In this document: in pieces, positions 11,104 to 22,653 of the stretch
Numbering within the stretch: position 1 is the first letter of the stretch
Layout of the letters: each line of letters starts with the position of its first letter
From: Guillardia theta CCMP2712
Taxonomy: Eukaryota; Cryptophyceae; Pyrenomonadales; Geminigeraceae
Length of the DNA stretch: 64,000 nt
Direction of reading: 5' to 3'
NCBI RefSeq assembly: GCF_000315625.1
Contig: NW_005434634.1
Span: 240,186 to 304,185, forward strand
The notes under the pieces: model-generated
The model's input: only the letters and a program-made list of their open reading frames with translations
Databases searched by the model: none
Told to the model about the DNA's origin: nothing
Program-made: the position numbers and the translations under genes

Positions 11104-13390
11104 CTACTGTTTTACTGTATCGCTTATGCATAAGATCTTTTGTAAGAAATCGGATATTGATCCCTTCCGTCTCCCTACGATCGTGTCTTTCTTACTCGCC
11201 CCTTGACCGGCTGACTTTCTGAAAGCAGGACAAGTGTAAAACTTGAACACTGACATTGGTAAGACTCACGTCCCAGCGGGCATTGAGTTATCAATTTCAT
11301 CTTGTTGCATTTCGGAGGAAACCATCTTCACGATCTTTGCTTGTCGTTTGACGCGAGCCTGTACAAGACAAACATCAAACTCAACTTTATCTCCCTCGAT
11401 AGTGCCTCACCAGCCCGATGCTCGCCAGTCGACTCTTTAGAACGGGGAACTTGAGCATGATGTCCTCAAAATCCGAGCGCAAGAGTTGAAACAATTCCGT
11501 GTCCCCTGTCGCCGTCTCTTCCGTCACACTTCTGCAGGCAAGAAAGGTGAGGAAACGAGCTGAGCCCCTCTGGCTGTCTTCATTCACCTTACATCCACCT
11601 TCGTGAGCGAGCTCCCAACAGATAACACGTCGGCAATGCGATTCTCGGAAACGGTAAGAGCGATCTCTCCGAAAAAATCTCCTGTAAACAATCGATCGAT
11701 CTCTCGCCCCTCCACTAAGACCTGTTTGGCTCGACATCATAAAGTGGGACAACAAATCTTGTTTCTCCACCTTGACAACCCCGTTGTTGATGAAGTACAT
11801 GCTGTCCCCTATTTCACCCGCGCGAATGACAGATGCTCCCTTAGGAAACTTCTTGACTTTGAGGCACGAACAAACAGCCTTTCTTCTCGTCAATCCAAAG
11901 CTTCCATTGCAAACAATATCTGACCTGCATGCATGCGGGATCCACATTGTCGAAAATTTGCAATTTTCGGATAAGCATGAATGCATGGTGAGAGCTGCGA
12001 GGCAAGCGTCAAAGGAAAGTTTGGTGACATCAAAGGAAACTTTGGCAACATCACAGGAGAATCAAAGGAAAGTTTGGCAGGACACTGCTGTCATACCTGT
12101 GCAGAGTTCTCCCAGCTTCTGGTCCGCTGACACTGATCCAAGGGTGATCCAAGCATTGCTCAGCATTAAGTCGAGACTTTGCATCTACAACAAGCATCTA
12201 CTCTGAATTAGTGGATGATAACTCAAGCACCATCGTTACCTTTGATACAAGATCCATAGCGTCCGATGACACAGCATCCCAGTATGGAGTGGGAAAGTCG
12301 AACTCCCCTTTGCGGATCAGCTGGAATAACACAGCTGTAATCGAACAAGAAGTAAGAACCGTGTGGACCAAGAAGGATTTGTAGAATTCAAGAGAATATG
12401 ACCTGTCGATTCGTGTAGAAAAGGGGGAAATCCGCAAAGCATGATATAAAGTACAATACCAAGAGACCATATATCCACCGATGGACCGTATCCATCGCCA
12501 AAAGGCATTTTCGGATCAATGATCTCAGGGGCAACATACCCAGGCTGCTTCATCAATCATATATCGACCGATGAACGACGAAAGAGAACTCACAGTTCCA
12601 CAAGTAGTCTTCATGGTTTCGTCAACCCCAACAAATTTCGCAAGACCAAAATCTGCCAACTACCCTCGACCGTAAGAGGCGCGGCGGCAACAGAAATATC
12701 AGACACATCACCTTCACAGTATTGTAATCTGGTGACAGTGGATCGTTGGATTTGTAGAGAAGATTTTCAGGCTACACAAAAAAATCAGAACATGGATAGC
12801 TGATCAATGCAAACCTTGATATCCCGGTGAGTAATTCCCAAAGCATGCAAATGTTCGAGCGCCCTCAGGACATGTGTGGTGACAGTGGCAGCGTCTTTTT
12901 CGGTAAAATGTGTCATTTCCACAACTCGGTCCATGACAGTTCCTCCTGTTACCCTGCAACAAAACCTCAATTCTTCCTTCACGTGATCGAATCTCACTCA
13001 CAGCTCCATAACCAAATACTTGTGCTTGCTGTCATCATATATGTCGTACAGCATGACACAGTTAGGATGATCCACCAATTTCATCGTAGCAATCTAAGAA
13101 AGATCGTATCAAGAAGGGAATTCTTGGAAGGTCAAGTCGTGAACAGGAGATTCACCTCTCGCTGCACTACATTGTCCTTGAATTTTATGCTCTTCTTGTC
13201 AATCACTTTGATAGCTACATTTTCCCCGTTGGATCTCCGTATTCCTAATCTGACTATTGAAAATGATCCTCTGCGAGCAAGGAAAGGTGAGCAACACTTC
13301 GGATGAAGGACATGCATTTGTCGTGACTCACTCTCCTATGGCCGGACCCATGTCGTAGTCTTTCCGCAGACCCGCATCCATACCGAACAT
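11104..13390 (-). CDS. CaMK-like protein kinase with C-terminal cyclic-nucleotide-binding domain
   Basis: Serine/threonine kinase read across about nine short exons. In order: [20 protein letters not shown] joined to [12 protein letters not shown] (glycine loop GEGSFS formed across a splice at about 13330), [10 protein letters not shown] (ATP-binding lysine), [19 protein letters not shown] then PENLLY (catalytic loop), [11 protein letters not shown] (metal-binding DFG), [13 protein letters not shown] (activation segment and APE), and [21 protein letters not shown]. These are CaMK-group signatures. After the kinase comes a cyclic-nucleotide-binding fold: [20 protein letters not shown], then the phosphate-binding cassette [19 protein letters not shown] with its Glu and Arg, then [22 protein letters not shown] usually has such domains before the kinase; here it follows. 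The end is ambiguous. TGA at 11266 overlaps a perfect GTGAGT donor; splicing to an acceptor near 11222 adds a lysine-rich tail ending at 11104. The ATG at 13390 could be preceded by another exon. Confidence 0.8.
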
Positions 13391-14306
13391 TTTCACTAGA
13401 CCTGTTTTCACGTCAGGTCATGTAATTAGATTGAGCAGGGTCTTGCCTTTTGTTGATCTTTCAAACAATTTAAGAGTTTGTTCCTTACACAGGGTCCCGT
13501 TCCATCTGTCAAAACCGAACTAAGAAATTTATTGGATGAATCTCAGCCGTTGCTCTCCTCTTCATCACATCTTAGGCTCTCATTGTTGCATCAGTCTCTC
13601 TTCCCCTCACCCAGTTCGATTATCACTGCCGCCATTCCCTCCCGCCTTTCTACCCTGACATGTCTGCATTCCAAGGATACAACCCATTCGCGGCGCAGTC
13701 GTTCCACCCCTCTTTCAGACGAAAGTACCATTGGACCACCTGGGGCAGGTACCACCGTACCCATCATTTAGCCCATCTCAACACTTCCACCCCCAATTTC
13801 TCCTGTTTTGGACCCCTTAGATTACCAGTCATCAAACACTGCACGCCACTCCCACCCAGACTCTATTGGGTAGCAAGAGAGTTTTAAAACAGTGCTTTAT
13901 AAAATAATGATCCCGTGAGCTATGGCACAGGTAAGTAACTTTTACTAGTAATATAAAAGTAAGTAAACTTTTGAGTTGGCCTTGCCGGGTCACTCGGGGC
14001 CGGCTAAGGACCGGTCCGACTGAGTGCCGACTAATGGTCCGGGAGCCTCTCATAACTAGCTTGTAGGCGGGGCCAGCTAGCGGGCATGCGAAGTTCCTGC
14101 CGGTAGCCATGAGCATGCTGAGTGACAGGGCATATGGCCGACTGTGACGGCGCGGCTGCCGGGGCGCCATGCTTGCCGCATGTGCCGGCGAGCGACCAGC
14201 ACAGAAATGGGACTGGTAGGCAGGGATGTGCAAGAAGAGAGCCTGCATGTTCGTGTTGAGAGCAGAGACGCTTGAGGGGCCTGCAACCACTTGAGTTCGA
14301 ATCGAC
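13391..14306. other. Intergenic region with GC-rich island
   Basis: 13440-13900 is ordinary sequence without a supported gene. 13960-14260 is markedly GC-rich (gccgggtcactcggggccgg, ctaaggaccggtccgactga) and is introduced by ttactagtaatataaaagta and agtaaacttttgagttggcc. The reverse complement of the latter (CCAACTCAAAAGTTTACTT) loosely resembles a TTTACTCAAAGTTAAG sequence flanking other GC islands in the window. The island lies just 5' of the SAM-PH gene and may be a mobile-element remnant or a promoter island. Confidence 0.4.
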
Positions 14307-16441
14307 ATGCAGCCTGACTCCTCCATCGGAACGGGGAAGCTCTTCGGCAGGCCGACGCCTGCTCAACTGCTCAAGGCCGGAAAGAGCATTAAAGATGGTT
14401 GGAGTCATGCCGGCGAAGGTGCTGACGACCCCGCTTCAACCCCGGCCCAGAACAACAATAGTGTAGAGGATCTTGACAGAACGAATGTGCCCAAGGAGGA
14501 CGATCAAGGGTTCGTGTCTGCTGGCAAAGAGAGTCATGATTATGGTGAGGTTCAGATAGGAAAGCTATACGCTATTTCTGAAGAGCGCGAGCTAGCAAGC
14601 GAAGCCAGGCATTCTGAAGATGGCTTGGAAGTTTACCCGGAGGCGAACAGCACCACAGACTCTTCGCAAGAGTCGAACGCGACGGGTACAATTCCGGCAC
14701 ATCCACTGGACCAACCTGGTCTCAAGTCTGTCAGCTTTGACATCAGCCAAGTGAATGAGATACATTGTGAGCCTCAATCAGAAGCCGTGAAGACTCCCAT
14801 GAAGGTTTGGATGTTTGCCATGCGATCTACTGCTTGCTCATGTTCGAATGCAGCTCGGAGCTGGTGTCGATGACGTGTTGTTCTGGTTGAGAAGTATTGG
14901 ATTCTCACAATATGAAAAAACTTTCGCGCTGAATCGCATTGATTTTGAAGAGTTGTTTCGTCTCAAAGAAAATGACCTCAAACAGATGGGAATCAGCATC
15001 AAACAGAACAGAAGACTTCTCCTTGAAGCGGTGATGTCATTCATCCATATTGTTTTCTGCTAACCATCCGTTGGAGCAGATAGAGTACCTCCGATTATCT
15101 CTCAGATTGCAACAAGCTAGCAATGGAAAGGACGCACGGCCCAATTGGTACCTTCCAGAAATCGACAATGCTGAAGAACAGAAGCCCGTCTCAAAGACAG
15201 ATGACAAGAACATCCCTGCACAAAAGAAGGGCTACGTAACCTGGTTAGATGCAACTCATAGAAAGAGTTACAGAGGATATGCAATCATCCAAGGTGCATC
15301 ACTACACATTTTCAAAAGTTCAGAGCACATTTTCCTCAAGCCATCTGTATCTGTACCGCTACAATCAGCTCTTATCGCATTCTCCTCTCTGGCTCAAAAT
15401 TGTATCCTCATTCAGGTTACTTGCTCATAGCTCCTCGATTCAGCTGACATGTTGTTTGATTTGCTCTCAACAGGCTGACCTATCAATACCCTCAAAAGAT
15501 GACCTCTACCTCGTTGCAGATTCAAAACGAGAAGCCCAAGAATGGCTGAATCAGTTGAATGCAGCCTCTAATGTACAGGTAACCCAGTGATGTACGGCAC
15601 ATCTCTCAAACCTTACCCGCCTTAGATTTCGCAGTCTAGCTCCATGATCGCTGTCTCTTCGATCAAGACTTACCACATCAAATTGAATTGTTTGTTCGTG
15701 CAGAATCCAGCGAATCTCTGCAAACCATTTTTATCCATCGGGCTTGTGGACAAGAATGGCAACCTGGTATCAGAATTGAACCGATTTGACATTGAGCCAA
15801 GTCATGACGTGGAGTCGAAAAGTGAGCTTTCATCAGACAATACTCTCTCTGTCAAGCTGCAGGGAGAAATAACTGTGAGCCGAAAGATGTTGCAGACTGT
15901 TGGACAAGGAGCAGTGATTTTCTTTGAGATAAAAGGCTCAAGTCAAAAGCAAGCAGTTATCTTCCCCGAAACTCACTATTGGACATTTGCACTTGTTTCA
16001 GAGTTGAACAATGGTCCGACTCGGCTGAATTTGCGGAAAAAGCCTGTATCCTATGATCCTTTGATATTGAGGTCATCAACAAACATGAAGCAAATGTCTT
16101 TTCTTGCAATTGATTGCTTCGTGAAAGATGCAGCAAAGAAACAAGAAGACAAATCAACCAGCACAGGGGAGCATCAAGGCTTGGACCTCCATCCGATACA
16201 GTCACATCGTGATCCCTCCCCTGCCCGCCCCTCGCATGCTGACTTGCTCCATCGCCACAGGTGCCCGGAAGGACCGTCCTCGACATGTGGCTTAAACCTG
16301 TACAGGTATATTGACAACCTTCCGAAGTGTTGCTTCAAACTAGCCTGACTTGTGATTCTTGTCAAGTATGTGCGATCATCGGCAAAGTCAACGAAGTCAA
16401 CAGGATTTCAGCTAACGATTGATGTAAAGAAGCCGCACTAG
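14307..16441 (+). CDS. SAM-PH-AIDA-type C2 adaptor protein
   Basis: Likely a membrane-associated scaffold. Exon 1 (14307-14804) encodes a low-complexity acidic N-terminus starting MQPDSSIGTGKLFGRPTP. Exon 2 (14854-15030) encodes a SAM domain (VLFWLRSIGFSQYEKTFALN, LKQMGISIKQNRRLLLEA). Exons 3 and 4 (15080-15415, 15474-15578) encode a PH domain (KKGYVTWLDATHRKSYRGYA through EAQEWLNQLNAA, the closing tryptophan helix). Exon 5 (from 15635) encodes a C2-like domain resembling the C-terminal domain of AIDA (axin interactor): FLSIGLVDKNGNLV, GQGAVIFFEIKG, LNLRKKPVSYDPLILRSST. All four introns are phase-consistent GT-AG. The 3' end is less certain. The frame stops at 16348, but a CACAG acceptor near 16260 opens VPGRTVLDMWLKPVQ, which splices to YVRSSAKSTKSTGFQLTIDV with a stop at 16441. 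PH and C2 folds suggest phosphoinositide or membrane binding; partners are unknown. Confidence 0.75.
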
Positions 16442-17593
16442 CCACCTATCCTCTCTTCCCCTACCTACCTACCTACCCTCCCTCCCTCCTTCCCTCCCTC
16501 CCCTCCCTCCCTCCCCTCACTCGCGCGTCACTTTTTCTCCCTTGAATTTCCATCCCTCGGGAGAAGGAAGGCACGGATATTCCAGCTGCCCCAGCCCCAG
16601 CCAGCAGTCTCCCGCTGCCCCTCCCTCCTCCTTCACGATCCATTGCCACAGAGCACAGGGACCGTAGCTGCAGCACCTGTACAGGAGTGACATGGCAGAC
16701 AAGTGGAGCAAGTTAAGTCACATGGCCTTGCACTGCTGCTCACTCGACGACTGGAAGACCGTCAGGCCGAGGCAGTGCAGCCCGTCAAGCTGCTCGGCAG
16801 CCCGACAAGCTCCCTTGAAGCGAGGGAACGAGGGGATGAGACTGGAGAGAGGACGCACGCATCGATTCTTCTCGCTCCTTCCTTCCTTCCTGGAGACCAC
16901 CGTTTCTCCGCCCTCCTCCCTGGACATGCTGCTAACCGAGCCTTGGTCCTCCTCCTCGATCGCGCTGTCAGCTGAGAACCGTTTCCTCCACTCGGAGAGT
17001 CGAGTCGACCTGGAGCTTTGCCCGAGACTTTCTCCCTCCTCGGAGGAACCTTGCGAGGCCCGGGAGTCCTCTTCTCTTCGGATGATCGTCTCACCGAGAG
17101 GAAGGTGCTCTGACGATCAGAGCTCAGGAGGGTAGAGGAGGAAGAAGTCCCAACCTCTCTTAGCACGGAAACCATGAACAAGTCTCAGTGAGTTTGAGCG
17201 CACTGGCCCCGAGGCAGGCTGTGATCGCATCCGTTCTGCGTCTCATCGTGTCACCTGACATGGCAGAGAACGGGCAAGCCCACCATCGCAAGCGCCAGCC
17301 TCACAATCATGAACCATGATCCGGATTGAGCTCCTGCAGTCTTGGTCACATCTAGCATATCCCTTGCAAACTCCAGCAACCTGTTGCTTATACAAACATG
17401 CTTCAGCTCCAGGTGATAACCGGCCCAACCAAGACTGCAAAGGAATCATCATGTCTGCAAGAAGATCTCTCGAGGGTGGAAACCTAGTGCAGTAGTCGTC
17501 CATTGCGATGAAGACAGGGTTGAAGTCCGTGTACCTCGCATGAAGGTGCCTGTTGGACAAACTTATCTCCCATAAATTCAAACAGCTGCATCG
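16442..17593. other. Region without a confident gene; possible tail of GT23 copy B
   Basis: 16465-16520 is a CT-rich run with CTAC, CTCC and CCCT repeats. 16692-17135 is open on the plus strand (starting MADKWSKLSHMALHCCSLDD) and 16762-17181 on the minus strand. Neither has a recognisable domain, so I cannot decide. On the minus strand 17243-17581 is open in another frame just after the stop of the GT23-like gene. Its first residues in one frame (TMQLFEFMGDKF) would align with the EIMQ region that follows the last GT23 motif, so a shifted extension is possible. Confidence 0.3.
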
Positions 17594-18694
17594 TCACATT
17601 GCGATTTGTCCGAAAGTGGAAGTGAAGGTGAAGACAATTGCATCAGTGTGAGAAACTAAGATCAGATCCGTCATGAGCGCCTTCGAGGTGTCAGGGTCGA
17701 TGTTGAGAATGAAACATGCAACCATGAGAGGGTTTGAAGATCTCCGAGAGTCTTGTGTGAAGACTTGTAGGTTGCTTGGCATCATGCGTATGAACTGGGT
17801 GAAGAGACGGCGAGTCAGTTGAGGAGGAGAAGAAGCCAAAGTGAAGAACTAGGATGGAAGAAAACCTTGTTGATAGCGCCCGGGTGATCGCTACAAACAA
17901 AGACTGCCGTGGCATTGATGATGCGAGCAAGTCGATTAGTCTTGTTGTTCTCGTCAAGACATCTCTAGACAAGAGCAGTTGCAAACCTCTCGAACGTAGA
18001 GGGAAACGGGAATCCGTTGAGCCTCGTTAACCTTGTCAAGCTTCGCATCCTGCGACAGAGTGAAAGGAAGAAAAAGTAAAAGGAGAGCGAGAGAAGAAGA
18101 GGAAATTGAAAAGCGGAGATTGAAGAGAGTTGTGATGGAAGATTAAAGAAGAGCATCTAAGAGATGATGCTAGGAAAGACAAACAATGTTGATCTTCTTT
18201 CTTACAGCAAGTTTGCCCATACGGATGTGAACTCCGATGACTTTGTGCTTCTCATTCCATCTATAGGAGCATCAAGACAATGATGTACACCAAGGGCGAC
18301 AAGACTTCAAGAAGCAACCAGAGCAGCTTCTTACCCGAGACTCTCCTTGACAGAATTCACATGGTCCATCAGTGAAGCCTTCGGCCTGAACAAGTACCAA
18401 GTAGACAGCAGGTGCCACCAATAGACATCAAAACTGACATGCCCCTTGCTGCTCATGTCCGGACTCCACGTAATATTCCTTTCCTCCTCCCCACCCCCCA
18501 CTCGGATCTCTGAGCTTTCTCCTCCTCCTCTTCCTCCTATGTTGGTCCCAACTGTTTGCCCCTCCTCCTCTCCTCCTCCCAACATCTGGACGAGATCCGA
18601 GACCAACGCAGCGGGAGGCCTCACCGCTCCCTTCCTCATCTTCTTCCCATACGTCACCTGCAGCAACTTCAACCTCCTCCTCCTCCTCCTCCTC

Positions 18695-18728
<34 letters not shown>

Positions 18729-20088
18729 CTGGGTGTAGCTGTAACAGGTTGCTATGCTGGAGAGCTTCATCTTCCTCCACGTACTGCTCAAGAACCTTGA
18801 GGCGCACGAGGCCAGTCAGAGCAAGATCAGAGACCCGCACAGACTCACAGGTGACGTGTTCTCCCCGTGTTCTCTTAGAGGAGCATAAAAGGTTGGGTCC
18901 AACCAGTTGAGCACTGAATCGTCGTCATCGACCGGAAGGGGTGTGATATTTCCTCACCGGATCGGTCACAAGTGGAAATGCTCTCAAGGACGCCTTCGTG
19001 ATCATAGTAGTTGTCCCAGTATATCCGAGGTGCTGAAGGCGTAGAGGAGGGAGGAGGGGAAGAGGGAGAGGGAGAGGGAGAGGAGGAGAAGGAGGAGGAG
19101 GAGGAGGAGGAGGAGGAGTTGGTCTTTTCGCCGAAGCGCAGGGCAAGGTCATCTTGAACAATCATTTGCTTCACATGAAAACAATATCAAGAGACAGGAG
19201 CAAAACAAACACCTCCAACCTCAAACTCCGGGTTGTGCACGACAACCCTGTTGGTACGGATCCCGTACTCCAGACCGATGCGCAGGGACAGCAGCTGGGA
19301 GCCAAACCCGTGCACCCCGAAAGAGTTCCAGATCACGAAACGAGCAGAGTTACACAGATGTTCCATCCTATTCTGATGCTGCTCCAGAAGAGCAGTTACA
19401 GACTCGTTCAGCACGCGCAGGCTTTCAGCCACAACCGGGCTCCTCCCATGCAGTATGGACCCCCATGAATCCGGCACCGTGCTGCCCTCATCTTCCTGCT
19501 CCTCCTCGTCCTTGACCTCACAGGCACCCGAGGATTGGGAACCGTTAAACCTCACGACCTCGAAGATCGTCCTCCTCTCTCCCCCCTCGTGCTCCTGCCA
19601 TTCACCAGTCAGCAGCTCTTGACGTCAAGGGAGGTCAGGACGGGATCACCCATCGAGCTTCTACGAGCAAGGTGTAGAAACCCTCCCAATCTCTCGAGAT
19701 GATCGCATGAGGCTTCCAATCTAGCGAGGTTTCACCTTCCTCAACCACAACTTCCCATCGGTCGATGGCCGTCGGGGCGACATGATGGCAGAGGTCGCCG
19801 TACATCCCGGACTCGGTTCGAGTATCGCAGAAGCCGATAGAGATGAGAAGTTTGCATGGCCGCTGATGCGTCTGGAAGGACGCGAGGAGTCTGACCTCCT
19901 CAGGTTCTTGCGGCTCGAAGTCGAAGGGCTCCAGTTGCTCCCATTCCTGCAAAACCAAAAGTGATCCGAGCATGGGAGGGTCGTAGTGTCACCTTGAACA
20001 TGCATGTTCCTACTTGTCCATGGCAGGCCAACACGAGGCAACAGAGGGAGAAGAGCACTGACAGCAGACGAGCATGCCGGATGTTCAT
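17594..20088 (-). CDS. Second GT23 (FUT8-like) protein, with altered nucleotide-site motif and amino-acid repeats
   Basis: Predicted lumenal glycosyltransferase-like protein. Exon 1 (19993-20088) starts MNIRHARLLSVLFSLCCLVL and reads as a signal peptide. Exon 2 (19650-19946) encodes EWEQLEPFDFEPQEPEE and CDTRTESGMYGDLCHHV. Exon 3 (from 19594) encodes NSARFVIWNSFGVHGFGSQL, matching the GT23 segment seen as GLGCEFHG in the gene at 4860-6882. Later exons give APRIYWDNYYDHEGVLES, FDVYWWHLLSTWYLFRPK, HKVIGVHIRMGKLA, TAVFVCSDHPGAI and LILVSHTDAIVFTFTSTFGQ. The core motif reads HIRMGK where FUT8 has HVRRTDK, so the second arginine and the aspartate are lost and activity is doubtful. Two microsatellites appear translated: a serine run near 19095-19120, and serine then arginine runs at 18678-18727. 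The stop TGA is at 17594, directly after GQIAM. It has only family-level similarity to the other GT23 gene, not a recent duplicate. Confidence 0.7.
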
Positions 20089-20301
20089 GTCAAGATCCCC
20101 GTCGCCGTCGCCGTCACCTCCCCGACTCCATTCCGTTCAATCAAGTGCTCTCCCCGATTGTTTGCCCACCCCACCCCACCTTCGATCAATTGAGTACCCC
20201 TCTGATAAAATCCATTCACCCACCCCTTTCTAGCAAAGTTTGGCACAATTTGATCTTGTACCCCTCCCCTTCCGGGCCCTTCAGCGATTGCGATTGGCGC
20301 C

Positions 20302-22037
20302 ATGCCCCCCCGAAGGGGAAGAGGAAGGAGGAAGCAGGAGGAGGAGGAGGAGCGACAGGAAGAAGAAGATCAGCAGAAGGACATCCAGCAGCCAGAGCAG
20401 GAAGAGAAGCAGGTTGGAAGGAAGGAAGCGCGAGAAGAAGAGAAGCGACGGAGGGCGGAAGGCGAAAGAGTTGCGAAAGAGCGGGAGGAGGAAGTCAAGT
20501 TGGAAGGACAGGAGGAGGGAAAGGACGAGAGCGATGAGAGAAAAGGAGAGGCAGAGGAAGAAAGTACAGGCAAGGATGAGACACAAAAGGGAGAGAAAGA
20601 CAACACCGGAGACGAGCAACACGAAACCAGGCTCGAAGTTCAGGGAAGTGGGAAGTCAAAGCAAGGAGGGAACAAGAAGAAGAAGCAGAAGGCTGTTAAG
20701 GAAGATCAACCCAAGAAAGAAAGGCCCAAGAAACGGATGAGCAAGGCTCAACTTTTACATTATCTTGTAAGATTTTGCGGCTCTATGTTGCGTTGGCTAA
20801 GTGTTGTCATTTCAAGAATGTGTTATTGGGGGTGTTGGCCATACTGTCCCTTGGAGATATTGCGGTCTCGTCCTTTCTCTGCAACCAATTGTTTTCCTTC
20901 AGATCAAATGTTCAGGTTAATGAGATTGTTGTGGAAGAAGAAACCTAACGTTATGATGTTTCGAAGAATGCTATCAACGACTATTGCAGTCAGAATCGAT
21001 TGCTCGAGCAATGCCTTAGTTTCTCAGATTTCATCCTGGTATACTGAATTTCTCTGAGAACAGTGTGTTACACCTTGCCTTTGATCTGCAGGCTCCATAC
21101 ATCTCGTTCCTCATTTGGTCCATCTTCCTCTTTCTGAGCTGCATGTTGCTACTCTACGGAATTACGAAGGTATTTCTCGTCGTTTGCATCGCGACGTTCT
21201 CTTAGCAGCACCTGACAGTCTTCAACCACCTCTCTGTCTTCTTTCATCTACTTGGAGGTGAGAAGCAACTCGAGCATCTTGATCCCTCACTGTCAGCCCC
21301 AGCTGCTCCTTGCGTCGGCACAGATTGCTTTCACGACGTTCGTCTCTGTCAACGTGAGCTATCTCAAGGTGAGATTCAATATGATGTATCAGCCAACCCT
21401 GATGGTGTCATAAGAAATCCACCACTGGGGCATCGACTGTTTCGTACATTGATCAGTTCAACTACACTGTGACCAAGTATGCGTCCATTTGCGTGTCCGC
21501 GGACAAATGATTGACGTTGTCTACAGGCTGTGGAACAGTACGAGTAGTTGGCAGGTATATGTGAGGAACGCTGCAGCCTTTCTTTTGTTGATGACGAGAC
21601 GCAGAGCTCGGTAGGATGCGGTGGAGCCAACAAACTCTCATATAAATCGGAGATCGACTGTGTTATCTCCGTCTTGGACAAGTACGCGATCACAGCTGCA
21701 TGTTTAATGATGGTGATCATCCCTGTGCTCAAGCTTTCTTGTTGAGCTCTCTCCTTCAGTTTCCTGTCCTCCTACAGTTCCCAGCTGCCTTGTTTGCGAG
21801 TCTGCTTCGAACTTGGATCGTGGAGGTGACACTAGATTATTCATCGAGCTCCTTGTCTGACTGATAGCCAGGATAAGGGAATGGATCTATTTGTGCAGTG
21901 CCGCATATCTCAAGGATTTGGCCTGATAGTAATGATGCCGTCTCCCTGACAAGGATGAGTTGACCTCGATGCAGATTATGGGGGTCTTCTTCTTCATCAT
22001 CTGCTTTGGAGTGGTGGTTTGCGGCATTGTTCTTTAG
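20302..22037 (+). CDS. Multi-pass membrane protein with highly charged N-terminus
   Basis: Exon 1 (20302-about 20769) encodes about 155 residues almost wholly Arg, Lys, Glu and Gln, from MPPRRGRGRRKQEEEEE to KKRMSKAQLLHYL. It splices to NVLLGVLAILSLGDIAVSSF, a first membrane helix. Further short exons give APYISFLIWSIFLFLSCMLL (second helix), HLTVFNHLSVFFHLLG, IAFTTFVSVNVSYLK, YIDQFNYTVTK and LWNSTSSWQ (two N-glycosylation sequons between helices), YAITAACLMMVIIPVL, FPAALFASLLRTWIVE, DKGMDLFVQCRISQ and IMGVFFFIICFGVVVCGIVL, then TAG. Introns are about 45-60 bases. I do not recognise the family. The sequon-bearing loop between helices suggests a plasma-membrane or endomembrane protein with a long cytosolic charged tail. 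Internal exon order is inferred; one or two exons around 20930-21060 and 21550-21740 are unclear. Confidence 0.5.
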
Positions 22038-22653
22038 GCAATCTTTAGGAAATAGGTTTGTCCAGCTGTAAACTAATACTACATGTTCTATCGAGCTCTT
22101 TGATTGCTTTCTCGACCGAACGACCCAGGTTCTTCATCGTCTTCACGTTCTCTTCTGCTTCCGAGTTCGCGAACCCTGAACGGTTGTCAGCGACTCTCTT
22201 GCGAAAAGGTTACGAGCGCACGAGGATGAGGAGTAGGAAGGCAGCGCAGCATCCTAACGCATGGCCTGCGATGGCGCCAGCCGTGCAGGTGATAGGCCAG
22301 GCCTTGGAGGGATCAGTGTCGCTCCTCTCCCACTTCCATCGCTACCTGCCATGGTCTGTCCCAGTCCAAGGGGATGGGGATCGCACCGAACCATGTGCCT
22401 ACCACCTGAAGCACGGGAAACCTATCGTGAGCTTGAAGACGAGCCTCCCCGGACACCCTACCGCAAGAGCGGAAGGCAAGTACGCCAACACCTCTCCGTC
22501 AGTCTTGGGGTTGTTGCAGGCGACTACCCTCCTCCATCCTCCCAGCTAGGGCACCTCAGAGTCAGCGAGGAAGAAATACAGGAGACATTCGCCCGACATC
22601 TGTGCCAAACGTGCAAGCAAGAGGCACTGCCGCAAGAACGGCGAGGTGCCTGG
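22038..22653. other. Stretch with ambiguous open frames
   Basis: Plus-strand frames are open at 22058-22549 and 22261-22818. One begins RFFIVFTFSSASEF after a CAG and could be a further exon of the preceding membrane protein if GTGGTTTG near 22014 serves as a donor. The other contains QETFARHLCQTCKQEALPQE. No domain is recognisable, and the second overlaps minus-strand exons of the next gene. Confidence 0.25.

Noticed and set aside
14240-14310. gagttcgaatc resembling a tRNA B box
   Set aside because: No matching A box or cloverleaf can be drawn upstream, and it overlaps the start of the SAM-PH gene.
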